The notes: generated from the sequence alone by a model not told the origin. Numbered from the stretch's first letter, positions 7,280 through 16,799 are shown. The stretch is DNA of 24,364 bases from an uncultured Finegoldia sp. (GCF_900766215.1 NZ_CAAFUQ010000044.1:1-24364); one strand, 5' to 3'. A program made the numbers and translations.

Positions 7280-7954
7280 ATGGAGTATTTTTCTATTTCA
7301 TATAAGGGTGATATTAGAGAAAAAAATGAAGACTACTATAAAAATGAAACCCTCAAGGATTCTCAAGTATTTTTAATAGCAGATGGTATGGGAGGATGTA
7401 AATATGGAGAAAAAGCATCTGAAATAGCTGTAGAAGAGTTTTTGCTTTGCTTTAAAAATCATTATGATGAGAGGTTTTGTATGAAAGATTTGATTTATGG
7501 TTCAATTCATCATGCAGGTTATAAAATATTGGATTTTTCTAAGTCAAATAATTGCCTAAACAATATAGGGACAACTTTTTTAGCCACTATTATTAGGGAT
7601 AATACATTGTATTTATTCAATGTAGGGGATAGTAGGGCGTATTTACAGAATGAATATGGATTTTATCAAATATCAAAAGATCATGTTGTCAAAAACGATG
7701 ATAAATTTAAAAATGCTATAACCAGAGGACTTGGGTTTTTAAGCATGGATAAACCCGACTATATTATTAAAGAGTTAAGTACTAATGATCAGATACTAAT
7801 GGCTACAGATGGATTTTATAAATTCATTGATAATAGTAGCATAGAAAATATTTTAAAATTAAACTTAAATGTGAAAGAAAAATGCAAAAAATTAATGGAA
7901 AATGTAATTAATAAATCTGATGATAATATAACAATTACATTAATTAAAGTATAG
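7280..7954 (+). CDS. PP2C-family Ser/Thr protein phosphatase (PrpC-like)
   Basis: This 224-residue metal-dependent PP2C phosphatase normally reverses PrkC-type phosphorylation. Its motifs look complete: R13 and N16-E17-D18 near the start, ADGMGG (34-39), GDSRAY (116-121), ITRGLG (147-152), the metal-binding TDG (176-178) and DDN (214-216). The start is ATG 7280, preceded by GGGG (7270-7273) and one base after the pseudokinase stop. The in-frame extension back to 7196 lies within the upstream gene and adds no PP2C sequence. The pairing suggests the phosphatase works with, or is controlled by, the PASTA protein; this is inference. Confidence 0.93.
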   Translation: MEYFSISYKGDIREKNEDYYKNETLKDSQVFLIADGMGGCKYGEKASEIAVEEFLLCFKNHYDERFCMKDLIYGSIHHAGYKILDFSKSNNCLNNIGTTFLATIIRDNTLYLFNVGDSRAYLQNEYGFYQISKDHVVKNDDKFKNAITRGLGFLSMDKPDYIIKELSTNDQILMATDGFYKFIDNSSIENILKLNLNVKEKCKKLMENVINKSDDNITITLIKV

Positions 7955-7962
7955 AAATTATG

Positions 7963-7995
7963 TATAAGCTGTCGAATACCGATGGCTTATATTTT
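7963..7995 (+). terminator. Hairpin with short T-tract between the PP2C gene and miaB
   Basis: A 12-pair stem is formed by TATAAGCTGTCG (7963-7974) and CGATGGCTTATA (7980-7991), with two G-U pairs and a 5-base loop. TTTT follows (7992-7995). The T-tract is short, so termination may be partial and miaB may be partly read through. Confidence 0.6.
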
Positions 7996-8010
7996 ATAAA
8001 GGAGATTTAA

Positions 8011-9396
8011 ATGAAAGAACAAAATGATAAATTGGCTTCAAATTCGTATGTTAATTTATTTGTAAATAGACATGGGACAACTCCAACTTATTCGATAATC
8101 ACACATGGTTGTCAAATGAATGAGCACGATTCTGAAAAAATCAAAACATTATTAGAAAATATGGGTTTTAAAAAATCTGATGAAAAGTTAGATGCAGATT
8201 TTATTATTTTCAACACTTGCTTAGTAAGAGAAAATGCAGAGATGAAAGTTTATGGACAATTGGGAGCTTTAAAAAATTTGAAAAGAGAAAATCCAGATAT
8301 GCTTATAGCAGTATGTGGGTGTATGATGCAAACAGGTCCTGCAAGAGATATAATTGGAGAAAAATATCCACAAGTAGATATTATATTCGGTGTAAATAAT
8401 ATTAACTCATTACCATATCTTATAGATAGACATCTTACAAGCGGTAAATTAGTAGTAGATATTGAAAGAAAAGATGATATCGATGAAGACATTGCTATTA
8501 AAAGAGAAAATGAATATGTTGGATATGTAAACATAATGACAGGTTGCAATAATTTCTGCACTTATTGTATAGTTCCTTACGCGAGAGGTAGCGAACAAAG
8601 CAGATCAGTTGAAAGCATTTTATCTGAGGTAAAAAGAATGGTAGATCAAGGATACAAAGACATTACTTTACTTGGACAAAATGTAAATTCTTATGGAAAA
8701 ACACTAGAAAATCCAGTTACTTTTACTGAATTATTAACTAAAGTAAATAATATTGAAGGGCTTGAAAGATTGAGATTTTTAACAAGTCACCCTAAGGATA
8801 TTTCAGATGAATTGATAGAAGCAATGGGTAAATTAGATAAGGTTTGTGAAAATATACATTTACCATTTCAGGCTGGATCCAATTCTGTTTTAGAAAGAAT
8901 GCATAGAAAATACACTAAGGAATCGTACTTGGAGAAGGTAGATAAGTTAAAGAAAAGTGTAAAAGGGATAACTTTCTCAACTGATATTATTGTAGGTTTT
9001 CCAGGAGAAACAGAGGAAGATTTTCAAGATACTTTAGATGTTGTTAGAAAGGTTGGATATGAACAAGCTTTCACATTTAAATACAATAGAAGACCTGGTA
9101 CAAAAGCAGATTTATTTGAAGATCAAGTTGATGAAGATATTAAACAAGATAGGTTAGAAAGACTTTTGGATGTTGCTTATCCAATTTTCTACGAGAAAAA
9201 TAAATCATACCTAGGAACAGTACAAGAAGTTTTAATTGAAGGTGAAAGCAAAAACAATCCTGAAGTCATGACAGGTAGAACGAGAACATTTAAATTAGTA
9301 AATGTTAAATGTGATAAATCTTATATAGGAAAACTAGTAAATACGAAAATCGTTGATTTCAATTCTTTTGCATTAACTGGGGAAATGGTGGATTAA
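8011..9396 (+). CDS. miaB: tRNA-2-methylthio-N6-dimethylallyladenosine synthase MiaB
   Basis: This 461-residue radical-SAM methylthiotransferase adds the 2-methylthio group to i6A37 of tRNAs reading UNN codons. The N-terminal UPF0004 domain carries the auxiliary 4Fe-4S cysteines C34 (THGCQMN), C70 (NTCLVRENAE) and C104 (CGCMMQ). The radical-SAM triad is C179-NNF-C183-TY-C186. A C-terminal TRAM domain (about 398-461) binds tRNA. Length and order are standard. A strong SD, AAAGGAG (7998-8004), precedes the ATG. Its substrate is the product of MiaA, encoded three genes downstream in the same apparent operon. Confidence 0.97.
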   Translation: MKEQNDKLASNSYVNLFVNRHGTTPTYSIITHGCQMNEHDSEKIKTLLENMGFKKSDEKLDADFIIFNTCLVRENAEMKVYGQLGALKNLKRENPDMLIAVCGCMMQTGPARDIIGEKYPQVDIIFGVNNINSLPYLIDRHLTSGKLVVDIERKDDIDEDIAIKRENEYVGYVNIMTGCNNFCTYCIVPYARGSEQSRSVESILSEVKRMVDQGYKDITLLGQNVNSYGKTLENPVTFTELLTKVNNIEGLERLRFLTSHPKDISDELIEAMGKLDKVCENIHLPFQAGSNSVLERMHRKYTKESYLEKVDKLKKSVKGITFSTDIIVGFPGETEEDFQDTLDVVRKVGYEQAFTFKYNRRPGTKADLFEDQVDEDIKQDRLERLLDVAYPIFYEKNKSYLGTVQEVLIEGESKNNPEVMTGRTRTFKLVNVKCDKSYIGKLVNTKIVDFNSFALTGEMVD

Positions 9397-9397
9397 T

Positions 9398-11977
9398 ATG
9401 GGCTATACTCCTATGATTAAACAATATAAAGAAATAAAAGAACAAAATAAAGATTGTATATTATTTTTTAGATTAGGAGATTTCTATGAAATGTTCTTTG
9501 AGGATGCATTACTTGCATCAAAAGAACTAGAGATTGTTTTAACTCAAAGAGATTGTGGAGAAAATAAAAAATGTCCAATGTGTGGTATTCCTTACCATGT
9601 TAGTGATGTTTATATTAACAAATTAGTTTCAAAAGGATATAAGGTTGCAATATGTGAACAACTTGAAGATCCTAAATTAGTTAAAGGGTTAGTAAAAAGA
9701 GGAATAATTAAAATATACACACCAGCTACAGTAATAGAAAATGAAAATTCAGATTCTGGTAATTTTAATTATTTAATGAGTATATCAAAAAAATCAAATG
9801 AGGTTGCAATTTCTTATATAGATATTTCAACAGGAGATATTTCTTACACTAACACTTCATCCGATGATGTCTATAAAATTATTGAAAATGAAATTTCAAA
9901 AATTACACCAAAAGAAATTATATTTAATGATAAGGAATTCGCAGTTAATTCGTTAGAATCAATAGCAACTAAGTTTTCAATAGTATTAACAATTGTTGAT
10001 AATACTTGTAATCCTTTAGATTTTATTAATAGTAAGATAAAATATGATAACAGCAATAGCACAGCTACCAATACTTGCGTTGCAAATTTATTAAAATACG
10101 TTTTTAGATATCAAGAAGATTTAGTACACATTAATAGTTCTAATAAGTATTATATTAATGAATTCATGGAGATTGATTCTAATAGCGTTATTAATCTGGA
10201 AATTCAAAAAAACCTATATACTAATTCAAAAAATGGTAGTTTGTTTGGAGTGTTGAATCACACAAAGACGTCAATGGGTTCTAGGCTTTTGCATAGTTAT
10301 TTAGAAAGACCACTGATGAACAAAGAACAAATTAGTATTAGACAAAATAGAGTTGAAGAGATTTTTGATGACTATGAATTACTAGTTAATTTAGAGGATT
10401 GTTTGGATGGTATATACGACTTGGATAGATTAATTGCTAAACTATCTTATAAAAGTGCTAATGCCAAGGATTTAATAGCTTTAAAAGTTTCTATTGAAAA
10501 AATCCCGTATTTAAAGAATCTTCTTAATTGTGAAAAGAAAAATATTCAAATAATAGGTCAAAAATTAGATGATTTAGGTGATATATACGATTTGATTGAT
10601 AAATCAATAGTTGACGATCCTCCAGTAACATTGACAGAAGGAAATTTAATTAAACATGATTTTTCTAAAGAATTGGACCAATTGAGATATAACAGAGTTA
10701 ATGGAAAAAATGAATTAGTAGAATACGAAATGTCAGAAAAAGACAGATTAGGTATAAAAAACTTAAAAATCGTATTTAACAAAAAACTTGGTTATTTTAT
10801 TGATGTTACAAAATCTAACTTAAATAAAGTTGGAGAAGATTATGAAAAAAGACAAACATTGACTAATTCATCAAGGTTTAAGACAAAGCAATTAGAAGCT
10901 ATAGAGTCAAAAATATTGGATTCTGAAGATGAGATATTCGAACTAGAGTATAAAATTTTTGAAGATATTAGGAAAATAATATTACAGAATTTATCACGAA
11001 TAAAAAAATCAGCTGATTTAATTGCAATTATAGATGTATCAAATTCACTAGCAAAGTGTGCGTATTTGAATAACTATGTAAAGCCAGATATTAACACTTA
11101 TGGACTTATTGATATATTAGAGTCAAGACATCCTATTGTAGAGTTAAGTGTAGGACAATCAGAATTTATAAATAATGATATTTTAATAGGATCAGGGAAA
11201 AATGATATACAACTAATTACAGGGCCTAACATGAGCGGCAAATCAACATACCTAAGGCAAGTAGCACTTATATGTATTATGAGTCAAATTGGATCATTTG
11301 TACCTGCAACTAAGGCAAACATATCAATAGTGGACAAAATTTTTACTAGAATTGGTTCTAGCGATAATTTGTTTAAAGGTGAATCAACTTTCATGGTTGA
11401 AATGAAAGAAATGAGTAATATTATAAAATATGCTACGTGCAATAGTTTATTAGTACTTGATGAAATTGGACGAGGAACTTCAACATTTGATGGTCTTAGT
11501 CTTGCTCGGGCAATAGTTGAATATATTTCTAAAAATATTAAAGCAAAAACGTTGTTTGCTACTCATTATCATGAACTTACAGAATTAGAGAAAAAATTAG
11601 ATAATCTTATTAATATGAAAGTAGATATTAAAGAAAATAATGATTCTATTATATTTTTGAGAAAAATTACCGGAGGTTCTACAGATAAGAGTTATGGTAT
11701 TGAAGTAGCTGAATTAGCGGGAATGCCAAAAACTTTAATTAAAAGAGCTAAAACAATCCTAAATAATATTGATAAGGAAGATACTAAAATTGATTTACCA
11801 ATTGCAGATTTTACAATTCAAGATGACACAGAAGATGAAGAAAATATTAATGAATTACAAAATTTTACAGATGAAATCAAAAATATTAATGTAAATGACA
11901 TTACTCCGGTTCAATCTCTCCAAATATTAAATGATATTGTTATTAAAGCTTGTAAATTAGGTGATAAAGATGATTAA
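9398..11977 (+). CDS. mutS: DNA mismatch repair protein MutS
   Basis: This 859-residue mismatch-recognition ATPase has near-standard length. The mismatch-wedge motif GDFYEMF carries F29 and E31, followed by a CPMCGIPYH string (59-67). The C-terminal ABC-type ATPase has Walker A GPNMSGKS (609-616), Walker B LLVLDEIGRGTSTFDG with D688-E689, and the FATHYHEL switch. The C-terminal tail is acidic. It starts two bases after miaB and overlaps mutL by 8 bases. It acts with MutL in post-replicative mismatch repair. No MutH is expected in Firmicutes, and MutL here has its own nuclease motif. Confidence 0.98.
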   Translation: MGYTPMIKQYKEIKEQNKDCILFFRLGDFYEMFFEDALLASKELEIVLTQRDCGENKKCPMCGIPYHVSDVYINKLVSKGYKVAICEQLEDPKLVKGLVKRGIIKIYTPATVIENENSDSGNFNYLMSISKKSNEVAISYIDISTGDISYTNTSSDDVYKIIENEISKITPKEIIFNDKEFAVNSLESIATKFSIVLTIVDNTCNPLDFINSKIKYDNSNSTATNTCVANLLKYVFRYQEDLVHINSSNKYYINEFMEIDSNSVINLEIQKNLYTNSKNGSLFGVLNHTKTSMGSRLLHSYLERPLMNKEQISIRQNRVEEIFDDYELLVNLEDCLDGIYDLDRLIAKLSYKSANAKDLIALKVSIEKIPYLKNLLNCEKKNIQIIGQKLDDLGDIYDLIDKSIVDDPPVTLTEGNLIKHDFSKELDQLRYNRVNGKNELVEYEMSEKDRLGIKNLKIVFNKKLGYFIDVTKSNLNKVGEDYEKRQTLTNSSRFKTKQLEAIESKILDSEDEIFELEYKIFEDIRKIILQNLSRIKKSADLIAIIDVSNSLAKCAYLNNYVKPDINTYGLIDILESRHPIVELSVGQSEFINNDILIGSGKNDIQLITGPNMSGKSTYLRQVALICIMSQIGSFVPATKANISIVDKIFTRIGSSDNLFKGESTFMVEMKEMSNIIKYATCNSLLVLDEIGRGTSTFDGLSLARAIVEYISKNIKAKTLFATHYHELTELEKKLDNLINMKVDIKENNDSIIFLRKITGGSTDKSYGIEVAELAGMPKTLIKRAKTILNNIDKEDTKIDLPIADFTIQDDTEDEENINELQNFTDEIKNINVNDITPVQSLQILNDIVIKACKLGDKDD

Positions 11978-13853
11978 GTTATTGTCAGAAGATACAATTC
12001 AAAAAATCGCAGCAGGTGAAGTTATTGAAAGACCTGTTTCAGTTATAAAAGAGTTGGTTGAAAACTCTATAGATGCTAGAAGTGATACTATTGTTGTAGA
12101 AATTAAAAATGGTGGGAAAGATTTTATATCTGTTAGCGATAATGGTTCTGGAATTGAAAAAAATGAAATAGAATTAGCGTTTAAAAGACACTCAACTAGT
12201 AAGCTTGAAAAATTTGATGATTTGTATGATATAAGGACATTAGGTTTTAGAGGAGAAGCGTTAGCTAGTATTCTTGCTGTGAGTAAACTTTCTGTCAGTA
12301 CGAGAACAAAATCAGAAAAAATAGGGAAGAAAGTTGAGTTTAGAAATTCAAAGGTTATAAGTGAATCTGATGTTGCAATGAATGTAGGAACTAAAATAGT
12401 AATCAAGGATCTATTTTACAATGTGCCTGTAAGAAAAAAATTTATGAAGTCAGACCAGACAGAAGCAAATCTAATAACAACTACAATGTACAAATTTGCT
12501 ATTTGCAACACAGATGTGTCTATTAAATACATTAAGGATAACAAAACTCTGTTTGAGACTAAAAAGAATTCTTCAATTAGGGAGAATATTATTAACTTGT
12601 TTGGTACTTCGATGTCAAATAATTTAATTGATATAGATATAAATTTACGAGATTACAAAATCCATGGCTATATTTCAAATAATAATTTGTATAGAGCTAA
12701 TAGACAAATGCAATATATATTTCTAAATGGAAGATTTGTTAAATCTGAAGACATAAGAAATACCGTAGAATCCAATTATAAATCTGTAATACCTAATGGG
12801 AGATTTCCATTATATTGGTTATTTTTTGAAATAAATCCAAAGCTTGTAGATGTTAATGTTCATCCAAATAAACAAAAAGTTAAAATTTCTATTTTAGATG
12901 AAGTATTAGAAGAACTTAATAAAAAAGTTAGATTTTTATTAGAAAATAATTCACGAATTGCAAATATTAGCCAGTCAATTCCTGATGATGACAAGTACAA
13001 AGATTTAAGAAAAAATTACTTTGAATCTGATTCAAACTTAATAAACTATAAGTATGATAAGGTGTCAGAACCTACTTATTCTTATAATCTTTTTAATGAT
13101 AATTCAAAATTAGGTAATTTAAGAAATATAAAATACAAAGATGAGTCAGAAGATATTATCAGAAATCCAGAAACTACCGAAGATTTTGTTGTAGACAATA
13201 AAATAGAAACTCAAAATACTTTAATTACTAACTTTAACGAACAAATTAAAGTTGAACCTTCTTTAAAAAAATATGAAAAATTCGATATCTTAACAGTTTT
13301 ATTCAAAACTTATATTTTGGCTAAGGATCATTATGATTGTAAAGTTTATTTATTTGACCAACACGCATGTCATGAAAGAATTAATTATGAAAAATTAACA
13401 AAACAAATGCAAGATAAAGAAGTAATATCTCAAAATTTAGCTTTTCCAATTAATATATCTTTAACTGATGAATTAATGGAAATATATGCAAATAACAAGA
13501 ATATATTTGAAGAATTGGGATATGAAAGTGATGTTTTTTCAGATGATTCCGTTGTTATTCGTGCTGTTCCTTATTTATTTGGAAATTCAAATGCCGAGTT
13601 TTTATTTACTGATATTTTGGATACTATTGCTAAGAATTCAAATGATCCTTTTGATGTAATCGAATCTAAAGTAATAAAGAGATCTTGTAAAATGAGCGTA
13701 AAAGCTGGTGATAACTTGAGTAACTTTGAAATTGCTAAGTTACTTGAAGATTTATTTAAGTGTGAATATCCATTAACTTGTCCTCATGGAAGACCCACTT
13801 TTATAGAAATGAATGAAAAAGATTTAGAAAAGATGTTTATGAGGATAAAATGA
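11970..13853 (+). CDS. mutL: DNA mismatch repair endonuclease MutL
   Basis: This 627-residue GHKL ATPase/endonuclease nicks the strand to be repaired after MutS recruitment. ATP-site motifs are ELVENSIDA (28-36), DNGSG (57-61) and GFRGEAL (92-98). The endonuclease signature D463-QHA-CH-E469-x4-E474 is intact, together with the late motif CPHGRP (604-609), so nuclease activity is expected. The start chosen is ATG 11970, with AGGTG (about 11959-11963) as SD. This gives the family-typical MIKLLSEDTIQKIAAGEV. A GTG at 11961 would overlap that SD. The linker (about 320-420) is poorly conserved, as usual. The stop overlaps miaA (ATGA). Confidence 0.97.
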   Translation: MIKLLSEDTIQKIAAGEVIERPVSVIKELVENSIDARSDTIVVEIKNGGKDFISVSDNGSGIEKNEIELAFKRHSTSKLEKFDDLYDIRTLGFRGEALASILAVSKLSVSTRTKSEKIGKKVEFRNSKVISESDVAMNVGTKIVIKDLFYNVPVRKKFMKSDQTEANLITTTMYKFAICNTDVSIKYIKDNKTLFETKKNSSIRENIINLFGTSMSNNLIDIDINLRDYKIHGYISNNNLYRANRQMQYIFLNGRFVKSEDIRNTVESNYKSVIPNGRFPLYWLFFEINPKLVDVNVHPNKQKVKISILDEVLEELNKKVRFLLENNSRIANISQSIPDDDKYKDLRKNYFESDSNLINYKYDKVSEPTYSYNLFNDNSKLGNLRNIKYKDESEDIIRNPETTEDFVVDNKIETQNTLITNFNEQIKVEPSLKKYEKFDILTVLFKTYILAKDHYDCKVYLFDQHACHERINYEKLTKQMQDKEVISQNLAFPINISLTDELMEIYANNKNIFEELGYESDVFSDDSVVIRAVPYLFGNSNAEFLFTDILDTIAKNSNDPFDVIESKVIKRSCKMSVKAGDNLSNFEIAKLLEDLFKCEYPLTCPHGRPTFIEMNEKDLEKMFMRIK

Positions 13854-14794
13854 AAAAAAAATGTATTGTAATTGTTGGGCCTACAGGAGTTGGTAAGACA
13901 AGATTGAGTGTTTTTTTAGCTAAGCAATTAAATAGTGAGATAATTTCTGCAGATTCTATGCAAATATATAAATGTATGGATATTGGAACTGCAAAAGTTG
14001 AAGCAAAGTATCAGAAAGAAATTAAACATCATTTAATAGATATTGTAGAACCTTATGAGAATTTTAATGTTGAACAATTTAAAAATCTTTGCATAGAAAA
14101 AATTGAGGGAATTTCATCTAGAAATAAAATTCCTATTATTGTTGGAGGAACAGGATTATATATTAACTCAATAACTCATAAATTAGAATTTAATACTGCA
14201 AAATCTGATGAAAAATTAAGAGAAAAATTGGAAAATATTGCCAAATTACAAGGTAATCAAAAACTTCATGAAATCTTAAAAGATATTGATCCTATTTCAG
14301 CTGATAAAATCCATCCCAACAATGTGATACGTGTTGTTAGAGCAATTGAAGTATATGAGCTAACTGGTCAATTGTTTAGTGAAATAAATGATAAATTTGA
14401 TAATTATAATGATGATTATGAATTTTATATAATTGGACTGAATGATGATAGACAGGTATTATACGACAGGATAAATAAAAGAGTAGATGAAATGATTGAT
14501 GACGGATTTATGGCTGAGTGTAAATTAATATATGAAATGACAGATGGAACTTCTCAATCAATTCAAGCTATAGGCTACAGAGAAGCTTTTATGTATTTAA
14601 ATAATAAAATATCGTTTAAAGATATGATTAGCTTAATGAAAAAAAATAGCAGAAAATATGCTAAAAGACAGTTGACTTGGTTTAGACAAGACGAAAGAAT
14701 TAACTGGGTTAATTTGAACGATTATAATAATTTTGAAGAAATTGAACAAATTTGTTTGAATAATGTGAAAGAATGGTTATATGATAAAAGATAA
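13850..14794 (+). CDS. miaA: tRNA dimethylallyltransferase MiaA
   Basis: This 314-residue enzyme transfers dimethylallyl from DMAPP to N6 of A37, making i6A37, the substrate of MiaB. Motifs: P-loop GPTGVGKT (10-17), DSMQIYKCMDIGTAK (35-49), VGGTGLYINS, and QAIGYRE near the C-terminal third. Length is normal. The ATG overlaps the mutL stop by four bases (ATGA), indicating coupled translation. No hfq follows, unlike many other bacteria where miaA-hfq are adjacent. Confidence 0.97.
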   Translation: MKKKCIVIVGPTGVGKTRLSVFLAKQLNSEIISADSMQIYKCMDIGTAKVEAKYQKEIKHHLIDIVEPYENFNVEQFKNLCIEKIEGISSRNKIPIIVGGTGLYINSITHKLEFNTAKSDEKLREKLENIAKLQGNQKLHEILKDIDPISADKIHPNNVIRVVRAIEVYELTGQLFSEINDKFDNYNDDYEFYIIGLNDDRQVLYDRINKRVDEMIDDGFMAECKLIYEMTDGTSQSIQAIGYREAFMYLNNKISFKDMISLMKKNSRKYAKRQLTWFRQDERINWVNLNDYNNFEEIEQICLNNVKEWLYDKR

Positions 14795-16055
14795 AATTAA
14801 AGAATGGTATAATATAGATGATTATAGCTATGATACCGTTATAGATAGTAGTAATTTATTAGAAGAAAAATTTAAGGATTTAGAAAATATAGAGTATTTT
14901 AATCAACTCAAAGTTTTAAAAGCATTTCAAAACAACAAGTTGCAAGCTACTGATTTTGCTTCAACAACTGGTTATGGATATGGAGATGTAGGTAGAGATA
15001 AATGCGAAGCGATTTTTAGAGATATCTTTAAAGCGGAAGATTGTTTAGTAAGACCGTCTATTGCTTCAGGAACTCATGCTTTGAGTTTATTAATGAAAGG
15101 GGTATTGTTACCTGGAGATAAGTTATTATACATCACAGGATTACCTTATGATACTCTTCAAGAAGTTATAGGAATTGAAGGGAATTCGCCATGTAACTTG
15201 AAAGAATTTGGGATTGATTTTGATTATGTAGATCTTTTAGATAATGATATAGATTTGGATGCTGTAGAAGAAAAGATAGATTCTAAAGTAAAAATGATTG
15301 CTATACAAAGATCAACCGGATATAGTTTGAGAAATGCTATTAATATTGAACAAATTGAACGAGCTGCTAAATTTATCAAAAATAAATATCCTGAAATTAT
15401 AATTATGGTTGATAATTGCTACGGGGAGTTTACAGAATATAAGGAACCTCTTGAAGTAGGATGTGATGTTATTGCTGGTTCTTTGATAAAAAATCCAGGT
15501 GGAGGAATAGCTCTTTCAGGTGGATATATTGCCGGTAAGAAATCTATTATAGATAGGGTAGCTAATACATTAACCGCACCAGGAATAGGGAAGGAAGTAG
15601 GAATAACATTTGGAACAACTAGAAATACACTACAAGGGTTATTTCTAGCTCCCAAAATTACAATTGAAGCTATGAAGTCAGCTTTATTATTTTCTCACGT
15701 TTTTAAAAAATTAGGATTCAAAACTATTCCTGATGTAGATGATAAAAGAAGTGATATAATATGTGCGATTATTTTGAATAATGAAAAAAGAGTTATAGAA
15801 TTTTGTCGATCTATACAAGAATCATCAGTTGTTGATTCACACGTAATTCCGTATCCTTGGGATATGCCAGGATATGATGATCAAGTTATAATGGCATCAG
15901 GAAGTTTTATAGATGGTTCAAGTATTGAAATTTCTGCAGATGGTCCGTTAAGAGAGCCGTATGTAGCATATTTTCAAGGCTCTCTAACTTATAATCAAGC
16001 ATTACTCGCTTGCATGAAAGTTGTTAAAAATTTCAAAGATAAAAATCTTATATAA
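14781..16055 (+). CDS. PLP-dependent Cys/Met metabolism-like protein (YnbB / 'aluminium resistance' family)
   Basis: This 424-residue fold-type I PLP protein belongs to the Alum_res family (YnbB-like), often labelled a methionine gamma-lyase relative. The PLP lysine is probably K237 in AGSLIKNPGGG (232-242), and the cofactor-pairing Asp is D211 in MVDNCYGEF. GYGYGDVGRDKCEAIF (64-79) and RPSIASGTHAL (91-101) are further family blocks. It starts within the last 14 bases of miaA with no strong SD, so it is probably coupled. Location just after miaA is shared with other Firmicutes. The true substrate of this family is not settled; the historic aluminium-resistance name should not be taken as a function. 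Confidence 0.9.
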   Translation: MIKDKIKEWYNIDDYSYDTVIDSSNLLEEKFKDLENIEYFNQLKVLKAFQNNKLQATDFASTTGYGYGDVGRDKCEAIFRDIFKAEDCLVRPSIASGTHALSLLMKGVLLPGDKLLYITGLPYDTLQEVIGIEGNSPCNLKEFGIDFDYVDLLDNDIDLDAVEEKIDSKVKMIAIQRSTGYSLRNAINIEQIERAAKFIKNKYPEIIIMVDNCYGEFTEYKEPLEVGCDVIAGSLIKNPGGGIALSGGYIAGKKSIIDRVANTLTAPGIGKEVGITFGTTRNTLQGLFLAPKITIEAMKSALLFSHVFKKLGFKTIPDVDDKRSDIICAIILNNEKRVIEFCRSIQESSVVDSHVIPYPWDMPGYDDQVIMASGSFIDGSSIEISADGPLREPYVAYFQGSLTYNQALLACMKVVKNFKDKNLI

Positions 16056-16062
16056 AACAAAG

Positions 16063-16094
16063 AAGCCTTCTTATTTTTTTAATAAAGAAGGCTT
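16063..16094. terminator. Bidirectional terminator between convergent ynbB-like gene and lexA
   Basis: A perfect 10-base inverted repeat, AAGCCTTCTT (16063-16072) and AAGAAGGCTT (16085-16094), surrounds a T-rich 12-base loop. T-rich sequence follows on both strands, and both genes end toward it. Confidence 0.85.
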
Positions 16095-16105
16095 AATTTT
16101 ATTTA

Positions 16106-16732
16106 TTAATAAATTGTTCTATATAACCCAATAACTTTTCCTAAAATTTCTACATCTTTTACAATAATGGGATACATAGTAGAATTAGACGGTCTTAATT
16201 CAATATGATCTGAATGTCTATAAAATCTTTTTACAGTTGCGGACTCATCCATTAATGCAACAACAATATCTCCATTATTTGCAGTATTTTGTTTGCGGAC
16301 AATTATTTTATCCCCGTTTAATATTCCATCTTCAATCATAGATTCTCCCTGAACATTAAGAATAAAAACAACACCTTGTGAAGTATATTCAATAGGAAGA
16401 GGGAATGTGTCTTCGACATTTTCTAGAGCCAAAATTGGCATCCCAGCTTGAACTTTTCCAACGATAGGAACATCTATAGTCTCTTTTTTTATTTCATTTT
16501 CTTGTTCTTCATACACACTATCAATAATCTCTAATGCTCTATTTTTTAAAGGGTCTCTTCTTAGATAACCTTTCATTTCCAATTTCAAAATATTATTATG
16601 AACTGTAGATGTAGAATTAATATTCAAGCTATCTCCGATTTCTCGAATAGCAGGGGGGTATCCTTTATAATCAATATATCTTTTAATAAATTTTAGGATT
16701 TCTATTTGTTTTGAGGTTAAATCTTCGTACAT
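16106..16732 (-). CDS. lexA: SOS repressor LexA
   Basis: This 208-residue repressor/autoprotease has an N-terminal winged HTH (about 1-65; ELRE-like helix PPAIREIGDSLNINSTSTVHNN). The self-cleavage site is A96-G97 in VQAGMPI. The S24-type catalytic pair is S131 (GESMIEDG) and K168 (ATVKRF), so RecA-triggered autocleavage should be intact. The start chosen is ATG 16732, seven bases from AGGAG (16740-16744 on the minus strand). An in-frame TTG at 16735 sits too close to the SD. It is divergent from the yneA-like gene across a region with SOS-box-like sites, so it probably represses both itself and that gene. Confidence 0.97.
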   Translation of the reverse strand: MYEDLTSKQIEILKFIKRYIDYKGYPPAIREIGDSLNINSTSTVHNNILKLEMKGYLRRDPLKNRALEIIDSVYEEQENEIKKETIDVPIVGKVQAGMPILALENVEDTFPLPIEYTSQGVVFILNVQGESMIEDGILNGDKIIVRKQNTANNGDIVVALMDESATVKRFYRHSDHIELRPSNSTMYPIIVKDVEILGKVIGLYRTIY

Positions 16733-16761
16733 CAATATACTCCTTTTCTATTCTTTCCTTG

Positions 16762-16767
16762 ATTATA
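16762..16767 (-). promoter_or_regulatory. lexA promoter, extended -10 element
   Basis: On the minus strand this reads TGATATAAT, a perfect TATAAT with an upstream TGn extension. A weak -35, TTTCAA (16785-16790), lies 17 bases upstream, consistent with an extended -10 promoter. It sits about 30 bases before the lexA start. Confidence 0.75.
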
Positions 16768-16787
16768 TCATATTTCTTAAATAATTG

Positions 16788-16799
16788 AAACATTTGTTT
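16788..16799. promoter_or_regulatory. SOS-box-like dyad overlapping the lexA -35
   Basis: AAACATTTGTTT has the AAC-N4-GTT core of the Gram-positive LexA operator, with A/T in place of the outer G/C. It overlaps the lexA -35 element, so it could mediate autorepression. This is weaker than the box at 16840. Confidence 0.5.

Noticed and set aside
11961..11969. GTG start three codons upstream of the mutL ATG
   Set aside because: It overlaps the likely SD AGGTG. The ATG at 11970 gives the usual MutL N-terminus.
11999..12406. 135-codon minus-strand frame opposite the mutL ATPase domain
   Set aside because: It is antisense to strongly conserved GHKL motifs, has no SD and no recognisable protein.
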